DNA of 6,064 bases from JBJKPP01 sp046706145 (lineage in GTDB: Bacteria > Bacteroidota > Ignavibacteria > Ignavibacteriales > Ignavibacteriaceae): assembly GCA_046706145.1 (NCBI GenBank), contig JBJKPP010000023.1:1-6064 (forward strand), given 5' to 3'. Shown here piece by piece: positions 1 to 5,017 of this stretch. Each line of letters begins with the position of its first letter. Within the stretch, counting starts at the first letter, position 1. The position numbers and the translations under genes were made by a program. Below the pieces are notes generated by a model. The model saw only the letters and a program-made list of their open reading frames with translations, was not told the DNA's origin and searched no databases.

Positions 1-573
1 AAATTAAGTAAGAATGCTCACAGGCTAGTGAATTCACAAATTTATGTTGATGACACTCCTGCACAAACAATTCTAGAGATTAGGGCAAAAGCTAGAAGAC
101 TAAAAGTTGAAAAAAATGTTGGAATAATTTTTATTGATTATTTACAGTTGATGCAGGGTCCGGCAAATGCTGAAAGCCGCGAGAGAGAGATTTCTCATAT
201 TTCCAGGTCGTTAAAATCTTTAGCTAAAGAATTGAATATTCCTGTTGTTGCACTTGCGCAGTTAAACAGAATGGTTGAAACTAGGACAGACAAACGTCCC
301 CAGCTTTCCGATTTGCGAGAGTCCGGCTCAATTGAACAAGATGCAGATGTTGTCATTTTTCTTAACCGTCCTGAATATTATGGAATAATGAAGGATGAGA
401 ATGGTAATTCGCTGGAAGGAGTTTCAGAGATTATTATTGGAAAACAAAGAAACGGTCCCACAGGTAATGTACAACTTGCCTTTATTAAAGAGTATGCCCG
501 CTTTGAGAACTTAGCGCATGCCAGACAAATTGAAGAATTTACTGAACCTGTCCAGGATGAAGATATTATTTGA
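1..573 (+). CDS. dnaB: Replicative DNA helicase DnaB, C-terminal part (5' end outside window)
   Basis: DnaB is the hexameric RecA-fold motor that unwinds DNA ahead of the replisome using ATP. The frame is open from base 1, so the gene starts upstream; the GTG at 28 is internal. The 190 visible residues are the second half of the helicase domain. They hold the stretch IYVDDTP (visible residues 14-20), the Walker B strand IIFIDYLQLM with its Asp at about 46, the ALAQLNR motif with Gln at about 87, the block SDLRESGSIEQDADVV (about 103-118), and GKQRNGPTG with the likely arginine finger at about 150. Walker A and the N-terminal primase-binding domain lie outside the window. The protein ends in a short acidic tail, as is usual for the family. 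No intein or frameshift is seen in this part. The downstream spacer is 86 bases of AT-rich DNA before the DUF1460 start. Identification is firm because these motifs are strongly conserved in bacterial DnaB. Confidence 0.97.
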   Translation, partial: KLSKNAHRLVNSQIYVDDTPAQTILEIRAKARRLKVEKNVGIIFIDYLQLMQGPANAESREREISHISRSLKSLAKELNIPVVALAQLNRMVETRTDKRPQLSDLRESGSIEQDADVVIFLNRPEYYGIMKDENGNSLEGVSEIIIGKQRNGPTGNVQLAFIKEYARFENLAHARQIEEFTEPVQDEDII

Positions 574-640
574 TAATTCAAAATTAACAATTAAAAATTT
601 TCCTCTTATGATTGTTTGTATAAATGGAAGCATTTTTGTT

Positions 641-648
641 AAAAGGAA
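641..648 (+). promoter_or_regulatory. Weak Shine-Dalgarno-like sequence before the DUF1460 gene
   Basis: AAAAGGAA lies about 11-12 bases before the ATG at 660. The spacing is a little long. It still favours that ATG over the in-frame ATG at 624, which has no purine-rich site in front of it and would put 12 extra residues before an otherwise clean signal peptide. Confidence 0.35.
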
Positions 649-659
649 CTGGTGTAATT

Positions 660-1523
660 ATGAAAAACATTAAATTAATTTTACTAAGCTTCATCATACT
701 TTTTACACTTTCTACAAACGCCCAAATCTATACTCAAAAAGATGTCGAAATTTGCAAATCCAAATTCAAGCTGGCAGCAAGTGAGAACCTTGAAAGTAAG
801 CCAATTAGTGATGTTATTGTTGCAATTGGAAAAAGTTTCATTGGAACTGATTATGTAGCTTACACCCTGGAGAAGGGTGAGAAAGAAACTTTGGTAGTTG
901 ATTTACGAGGGCTTGATTGTACCACATTTGTTGTAAGTACACTTGCTCTTTCAAGATGTATTAAAGAAGGCAAAACTACATTCGAGAATTTTGAGAAGCA
1001 ATTACAGAGGATTAGATATAGAAACGGAATAATAGATAGATATCCTTCTAGGCTTCATTATTTTTCTGACTGGATTTACAATAATGTGCAAAAAGGAATT
1101 GTAAAAGATGTCACTAAGGAAATTGGAGGCGAACCTATTCATTTCGATGTTTATTACATGTCAACTTACCCAGACCGTTATGTACGATTAAAAATGTATC
1201 CTCAGTTTGTTCCCGTTATAAAAAAGCAGGAAGAAGAAATAAATAAAAGAACTTACTATTATATTCCTAAAAACAAAGTTGCCAGCGTTGAAGATAAAAT
1301 CCACAGTGGTAATATAATTGCAATAACCACCAGTAAAAAAGGTTTGGATATTTCTCACGTAGGAATTGCTGTTAAAGAATCAGACGGGCGAATCCATTTT
1401 ATGCATGAGCCAAATGTTGGGTATAAAGTCCAAATCACAAAAGAACCTCTTGCTGATTATCTTATGAGAATAAAAACTGATACTGGAATTATGGTTTTGC
1501 AAGCTTTAGAACCTGCCAAGTAG
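660..1523 (+). CDS. Exported DUF1460 (NlpC/P60-fold) N-acetylmuramoyl-L-alanine amidase-like protein
   Basis: This is a predicted cell-wall hydrolase of the DUF1460 family (Pfam PF07313), whose members have an NlpC/P60-type papain-like fold and act as amidases cutting the MurNAc-L-Ala bond of muropeptides. The 287-residue product from ATG 660 begins with a signal peptide: Lys at 2 and 5, a hydrophobic stretch at about 6-18, and a likely cut after STNA (18-21). There is no lipobox cysteine, so a soluble periplasmic protein is expected. The catalytic Cys is C87 in GLDCTTFVV and the partner His is H233 in ISHVGIAV. Family signatures SRLHYFSDWIYNN (130-142) and FMHEPNVGYKV (247-257, H249) are present. 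The longer start at 624 would add 12 residues that spoil the signal peptide. The gene stands alone on the plus strand and converges with nfo. Family membership is firm; the exact substrate is inferred. Confidence 0.9.
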   Translation: MKNIKLILLSFIILFTLSTNAQIYTQKDVEICKSKFKLAASENLESKPISDVIVAIGKSFIGTDYVAYTLEKGEKETLVVDLRGLDCTTFVVSTLALSRCIKEGKTTFENFEKQLQRIRYRNGIIDRYPSRLHYFSDWIYNNVQKGIVKDVTKEIGGEPIHFDVYYMSTYPDRYVRLKMYPQFVPVIKKQEEEINKRTYYYIPKNKVASVEDKIHSGNIIAITTSKKGLDISHVGIAVKESDGRIHFMHEPNVGYKVQITKEPLADYLMRIKTDTGIMVLQALEPAK

Positions 1524-1527
1524 TTTT

Positions 1528-2394
1528 TTATTTTTTAATTAGGCTCAAGAGAACTTTTATATTTTCAAGATCTTCAAGATATTCCTTGCCTTTTGGGGTT
1601 TCCAAGATTTTTGGGATTTGTTCCAACCTTTTATCATTCATAATGTTTCTAAATCCTTCTTTGCCGATAAATCCTTTCCCAATATGCTCATGTCTGTCAA
1701 CTCTGCTCCCCAATTCTTTTTTGCTGTCATTCATATGAAAACATTTTAATTTATTCAAACCAACTACATCATCGAATTCTTTAATTACTTTTTCATACTC
1801 TTTTTTGTCTTTTATATTATATCCTGCAGCAAAAATATGTGCAGTATCAATACAGACCGACATTTTATCTTTGTCTTCTACTAAGTCGATAATTTTTCTT
1901 ATTTGTTCAAATTTATATCCCAAAGTAGTTCCTTGTCCGGCCGTCGTCTCAATCATACTGCTGACTTTAAAATCTTTTGTTGTAGCGTGTGCGATGTTCA
2001 AGGATTCTGCAATTAATTTTATCCCTTCTTCTTCTCCAGCACCGCCGTGTGCTCCTGGATGAAAATTCAGATATCTTATACCAAGCTGGTGGCATCTTTT
2101 CAATTCATCAACATAGGCATTGCGTGAAAGTTTCAAAGTCCTTTGATTTTTAGAACAAAGATTTATTAGGTATGAATCATGAACAACCATAAATTTAATC
2201 TTAGATTTTTCCAGCTTGGTTTTGAATAAACTTATATCTTCCTTCGAAAGAGATTTTGCTAACCATTGATTACTGTTCTTGCTGAATATTTGCAAAGCAG
2301 TAAAGTTTAATTTGCTGGCTAAATCAACAGCGTTTGCAATTCCGCCCGCAATTGAAGTATGTGCCCCAAGTAATTGATTCAATGGATTAATCAA
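1528..2394 (-). CDS. nfo: Endonuclease IV (AP endonuclease)
   Basis: This enzyme cuts the DNA backbone 5' to abasic sites and removes 3'-blocking groups in base excision repair, using three zinc ions in a TIM barrel. The 288-residue length matches the family (E. coli 285). All nine expected metal ligands can be read: H72, H112, E149, D183, H186, H220, D233, H235 and E265, at spacings close to E. coli Nfo. Signature blocks are GAHTSIAGGI (10-19), NFHPGAHGG (110-118), DTAHIFAAGY (183-192) and DRHEHIGKGFIG (233-244). The start is not ATG: the frame offers TTG at 2394, with an in-frame TAA two codons upstream, or TTG at 2382. The latter puts GAH at residues 6-8, close to its place in E. coli Nfo, so the true protein may be 284 residues. 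No ribosome binding site is visible. It is the last gene of the minus-strand row, 51 bases after the SDR stop. Confidence 0.96.
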   Translation of the reverse strand: MINPLNQLLGAHTSIAGGIANAVDLASKLNFTALQIFSKNSNQWLAKSLSKEDISLFKTKLEKSKIKFMVVHDSYLINLCSKNQRTLKLSRNAYVDELKRCHQLGIRYLNFHPGAHGGAGEEEGIKLIAESLNIAHATTKDFKVSSMIETTAGQGTTLGYKFEQIRKIIDLVEDKDKMSVCIDTAHIFAAGYNIKDKKEYEKVIKEFDDVVGLNKLKCFHMNDSKKELGSRVDRHEHIGKGFIGKEGFRNIMNDKRLEQIPKILETPKGKEYLEDLENIKVLLSLIKK

Positions 2395-2445
2395 AAATTA
2401 AAAAGTCAAAATTCAAAAAAAATTTTTATCTTCGACTTATGGTCT

Positions 2446-3321
2446 TCACCTTAGTATTTCTTCAATGGATTCATCCAATTCATGCGTCTTTATACCATAA
2501 GATTGCAACTTATCCGTATTCATGGATACATCCGCGACTTGTGGATAGTCTCCGAAATCATCCATAGAGATTTTTTCTAGTAAACTTTTATCAAGATTTG
2601 CAACTTTGCATAAAATTTCTCCTGTCTCAAATCTTGATACTCTATCAAGTCCGCCAGAGTTTATTATCTCATTTTTGATATCAAGTCTACAGATTTCAGC
2701 TATCATTCTCCTGGCATCTAACAAAGATAAAGGAGTTCTATATTGGTCAACAAATAGTTTAACTTTTTTACCTGCTTTCAAGTCTGCATACATTTGATGG
2801 AAATGATTCTTTCTTCCATTCATTCCGAGTCCGATTAACAAGGCTTGACGTAGAATAATATAATTATCAAAAGTCTCCTGGATTTTCACCTCGCCCATAA
2901 GTTTAGTTTCGGCGTAAATTGAAATTGGAATTAACTTTGATTCCTCTTTCAACATTGAACCTCTGTAGCCTGCATAAACTAAATCAGTTGAGATGTAGAT
3001 TAATTTGCTTTTAAATTTTTCACACAATTCTGCAATCTTTTGGGTAGCAAATACATTTGTTTGATAAACCTCTTTTGGAGGAAGTTTCTGTGCCAGCCCG
3101 GGAGATGAAACTGCTGCTGTATGAATAACACTATGAGGTTTAAATCTTTCGAAAACCTTTTCCAGTTCTTGATAATTATTAACATCTACTCTTGCCGAAT
3201 TATACTCTTTGCAATTGCCAATATTGGAATTATAGATGCTTAGAATTTCATTACTCTTCGATAATTCAAGATTTAAATATTGACCTAATAAACCACTTCC
3301 ACCTGTGATTAATATTTTCAT
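2446..3321 (-). CDS. RmlD-like SDR sugar-nucleotide reductase
   Basis: This is an extended short-chain dehydrogenase/reductase of the RmlD substrate-binding family (PF04321), which reduces 4-keto sugars on nucleotide carriers with NAD(P)H. The 291 residues open with the Rossmann glycine motif TGGSGLLG (G7, G10, G13). The catalytic set is in place: Ser/Thr in YISTDLVYAG (S111-T112-D113) and Y136-x3-K140 in SIYAETKLMGE. The strand IHTAAVSS (66-73) is the usual family contact near the cofactor. The C-terminal part, with YRTPLSLLDARRMIAEI (198-214), fits RmlD-type substrate domains. Length is close to E. coli RmlD (299). I give no gene symbol because no rmlA, rmlB or rmlC lies nearby, so the substrate could be another nucleotide sugar. 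The start is ATG with an AT-rich leader and no Shine-Dalgarno. The gene follows the GIY-YIG stop by 36 bases. Confidence 0.87.
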   Translation of the reverse strand: MKILITGGSGLLGQYLNLELSKSNEILSIYNSNIGNCKEYNSARVDVNNYQELEKVFERFKPHSVIHTAAVSSPGLAQKLPPKEVYQTNVFATQKIAELCEKFKSKLIYISTDLVYAGYRGSMLKEESKLIPISIYAETKLMGEVKIQETFDNYIILRQALLIGLGMNGRKNHFHQMYADLKAGKKVKLFVDQYRTPLSLLDARRMIAEICRLDIKNEIINSGGLDRVSRFETGEILCKVANLDKSLLEKISMDDFGDYPQVADVSMNTDKLQSYGIKTHELDESIEEILR

Positions 3322-3357
3322 AAATTATTATTTATTAATTATAATAATCGTGTCCAA

Positions 3358-3675
3358 TTAGTATGGGTCATTCTGAGCCCGACTTGTCGGGGGAAGAATC
3401 TCGTCCGAGATATCTTTCCACTCTGGATTTTTTGATTCTATTAACATTATTTTCTTTTTTCTCAACCAGCCCTTGATTTGTTTTTCTCTTCTTATAGCAT
3501 CATTCGCGTGACTAAACGTTTCGAAATAAATCAATTTAGATATATTATATTTATTTGTAAAACCTTTAACCAATTTATGTTTATGTTCATTTAGTCTTCT
3601 AATCAAGTTATTAGTAAAGCCTACATAAAGAGTTTTTGATTTATTGGTTAATATGTAAATATAAAATGTTTTCAT
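3358..3675 (-). CDS. Small GIY-YIG domain protein (UPF0213/YhbQ-like)
   Basis: This is a 105-residue protein made almost entirely of a GIY-YIG nuclease domain. The paired strands read YIYIL (5-9) and LYVGFTN (16-22), standing for GIY and YIG. They are followed by the conserved Arg in LIRRLNEHK (R26/R27), then RREKQIKGW with the likely metal-binding Glu at 64, and the family ending LIESKNPEWKD (78-88). Single-domain proteins of this group are common and mostly of unknown role; some have been linked to DNA binding or cleavage. Residues about 92-105 (EILPPTSRAQNDPY) lie past the domain and are encoded by the left inverted-repeat arm, so this tail is probably not conserved protein but repeat DNA read through. 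The ATG at 3675 lies 5 bases inside the right arm. The gene interrupts a row of housekeeping genes and may have arrived as a cassette with the repeats. Confidence 0.9.
   Translation of the reverse strand: MKTFYIYILTNKSKTLYVGFTNNLIRRLNEHKHKLVKGFTNKYNISKLIYFETFSHANDAIRREKQIKGWLRKKKIMLIESKNPEWKDISDEILPPTSRAQNDPY
3366..3401 (+). repeat. Left arm of inverted repeat flanking the GIY-YIG gene
   Basis: Read on the plus strand the arm is GGTCATTCTGA (3366-3376), a 16-base middle, then GAAGAATCT (3393-3401). Its reverse-strand copy is at 3681-3715. The middle contains the self-complementary CCCGACTTGTCGGG. The arm lies inside the 3' end of the GIY-YIG reading frame. Confidence 0.75.
3378..3411. repeat. 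Two adjacent short palindromes in and next to the left arm
   Basis: CCCGAC-TT-GTCGGG (3378-3391) and ATCTCG-TC-CGAGAT (3398-3411) are each perfect 6-base inverted repeats with a 2-base centre, separated by 6 bases. Both are GC-richer than the surroundings and could form small hairpins in DNA or RNA. They lie within the last codons of the GIY-YIG gene, and no U-tract follows them in the transcript, so a standard terminator is unlikely. Confidence 0.6.
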
Positions 3676-3680
3676 ATCGT

Positions 3681-3715
3681 AGATTCTTCAGTCACTTCGT
3701 TCCATCAGAATGACC
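3681..3715 (-). repeat. Right arm of inverted repeat flanking the GIY-YIG gene
   Basis: On the plus strand it reads AGATTCTTC (3681-3689), a 15-base middle, then TCAGAATGACC (3705-3715). Its reverse complement shares both outer blocks with the left arm but has a different middle (TGGAACGAAGTGACT) without the perfect hairpin. It occupies most of the 50-base gap between anmK and the GIY-YIG gene and would form the leader of the GIY-YIG message. Confidence 0.75.
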
Positions 3716-3725
3716 ACGCGGCAAC

Positions 3726-4919
3726 TTATGGCAGACATATCTTTCCTAAAATTGTTTGTTTTTTTGCTCCTGTAACTTTCGGGATGTTCGAAGGATTCCC
3801 AGAAATCGTTTCATTTGCCAGAACCACAAAGCATATTGCTTCTTTCGCATTTGAAGAAATTCCTAAGGAATCTACAGTTTTAATTTCAACACCTGGTCCA
3901 AAATATTTTTTAAGCTGTTTCAATAGAAATTTGTTTCTTGCTCCGCCGCCGCTAACAAAAAGTTCATCTATTTTTATTTTATTTTTTATAAATAGCTCGT
4001 AGTTACGATAAACAGAATATGCTGAAAAATCTGTAATGGTAGTAATTATGTCATATTTAGAAATCCTCTTGAAATTTTTGAGTATTGCTTCGATAAAAGC
4101 CTTGCCATAGTGTTCTCTGCCTGTTGATTTTGGTGGCTTCCTTATAATGAAATCATCCTTCTTGATTAACTCTTTCAATAGCTTTTCGTTTATTTTACCT
4201 TGTCGAGCAAAGTTTCCGTTTGTGTCATATTCTTTATTAAAAAGTTTTTTTGCTAAAAAGTCAATAAGCATATTTCCCACTCCGGTATCAAATGCTAAGA
4301 TATCATTAGGCTTCGCATTCTTTTTCAGAATCGTAATATTTGAGATACCCCCAACATTAAGCAAGGTTCTGTTTTTGTTTTTTGAGTTGAAAAGAAGATA
4401 GTCAAAATATGGAACAAGTGGTGCTCCTTCTCCACTTAATGCCATATCCCCGGGTCTAAAATCTCCAACAGTAGTAATCCCCGTCAGTTTTGCTATGACA
4501 GATGGGTCTCCGATTTGAAGTGTAGTGCCAAATTTGTAACCGAAATAATTTTCTTTTTGAGGAAGATGTTGAATTGTCTGTCCGTGAGAACCGATTAAGT
4601 CAATTTTATTTAAACCTATTTTTGATTTTTTTGTAATTGCTTTAACGGCGTCGGTATAAATGTGAGCTAATAAAAAATTTAGTTTGCTAATTTCTGATAC
4701 ATTACCCTTGCCCGGGGTAGAATTCTCAATTAAGACTCCTTTTAATCCTTTTGGAAAAGGGAACGTAATAAAATTGATTACTTTTATTTTGGTCTCTACT
4801 CCGGAATTTTTTATTTTGCATAATACACAATCGACTCCGTCAAGCGAAGTCCCTGACATTAAGCCGATTACAGTTTTTGTTTTTTTATTTTGTAACTTTG
4901 ATAAGTTTATAGGTTTCAT
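3726..4919 (-). CDS. anmK: Anhydro-N-acetylmuramic acid kinase
   Basis: AnmK opens the 1,6-anhydro ring of anhydro-MurNAc and phosphorylates it with ATP to give MurNAc-6-phosphate, a cytosolic step in recycling of cell-wall sugars. The 397-residue protein carries the ATP-binding motif GLMSGTSLDGVD (19-30), GSHGQTIQHLP (110-120), LQIGDPSVIAKLTGITTVGD (134-153), the signature RPGDMALSGEGAPLVPYFD (155-173), LNVGGISNITIL (187-198), FDTGVGNMLIDF (210-221, Asp211 probably the catalytic base by comparison with characterised AnmK), PPKSTGREHYGKAF (262-275) and VSGGGARNKFLL (322-333). It is somewhat longer than E. coli AnmK (about 370), partly through about 11 extra N-terminal residues before the first motif. 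The ATG at 4919 has an AT-rich leader and no Shine-Dalgarno. It is the first gene of the minus-strand row and is divergent from the transglutaminase gene. No murQ is visible here, so the next step of the pathway must be encoded elsewhere or differ. Confidence 0.96.
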   Translation of the reverse strand: MKPINLSKLQNKKTKTVIGLMSGTSLDGVDCVLCKIKNSGVETKIKVINFITFPFPKGLKGVLIENSTPGKGNVSEISKLNFLLAHIYTDAVKAITKKSKIGLNKIDLIGSHGQTIQHLPQKENYFGYKFGTTLQIGDPSVIAKLTGITTVGDFRPGDMALSGEGAPLVPYFDYLLFNSKNKNRTLLNVGGISNITILKKNAKPNDILAFDTGVGNMLIDFLAKKLFNKEYDTNGNFARQGKINEKLLKELIKKDDFIIRKPPKSTGREHYGKAFIEAILKNFKRISKYDIITTITDFSAYSVYRNYELFIKNKIKIDELFVSGGGARNKFLLKQLKKYFGPGVEIKTVDSLGISSNAKEAICFVVLANETISGNPSNIPKVTGAKKQTILGKICLP

Positions 4920-4972
4920 ATATTTAAAATTTTTTCGATAAAAGCTTGCTTGCCATTAGGCCAACTTATTAT

Positions 4973-5001
4973 TAAAAGTAAAATTCTTATATTTTAACAA
5001 A
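4973..5001 (-). promoter_or_regulatory. Possible Bacteroidota-type promoter for anmK
   Basis: On the minus strand, TTTG (5001-4998) is followed after 17 bases by TACTTTTA (4980-4973). The Bacteroidota pattern is TTTG near -33 and TAnnTTTG near -7 with a spacing of about 17-23, so only the last base of the -7 box differs. It lies about 54 bases upstream of the anmK ATG, in the 98-base divergent spacer. Chance matches are likely in DNA this AT-rich. Confidence 0.25.
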
Positions 5002-5017
5002 AACTCTCTGGTTAATT

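Larger units (their letters stand above)
3366..3715. mobile_element. Candidate cassette: GIY-YIG gene between inverted repeat arms
   Basis: Two inverted arms of 36 and 35 bases bound a unit of about 350 bp whose only gene is the GIY-YIG ORF. The outer 11 bases (GGTCATTCTGA) and the inner 9 bases (GAAGAATCT) match exactly between arms; the middles differ. No transposase gene and no convincing target-site duplication are visible. The right end stops 10 bases before the anmK stop codon. That the unit moves, or is mobilised by the GIY-YIG protein, is inference. The alternative is two independent insertions of a dispersed repeat on either side of an ordinary gene. Confidence 0.4.

Noticed and set aside
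28..573. GTG at 28 as the start of a separate short gene
   Set aside because: The same frame is open upstream to base 1 and the residues before 28 continue the DnaB helicase domain, so this is an internal codon of a truncated gene.
574..602. AT-only inverted repeat (AAAATT...AATTTT) after dnaB as a terminator
   Set aside because: There is no GC in the stem and the spacer is plain AT-rich sequence; such pairing is expected by chance.
624..659. ATG at 624 as start of the DUF1460 gene
   Set aside because: It has no ribosome binding site and would put 12 residues ahead of a typical signal peptide that begins cleanly at ATG 660.
1493..1530. GGTT...AACC followed by a T-run at the DUF1460/nfo convergence as a bidirectional terminator
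   Set aside because: The stem is only about 4 bases with a long loop and lies inside the coding end; too weak to call although the T-run is real.
2395..2445. A8/T5 run between the SDR gene and nfo as a terminator or promoter
   Set aside because: It contains only homopolymer runs with no GC stem, and no box pair with proper spacing could be defined.
3361..3731. TATGG on both sides of the GIY-YIG unit as a target-site duplication
   Set aside because: The two copies are not directly adjacent to the arms and one overlaps the repeat edge; a 5-base match in this DNA is not evidence of insertion.
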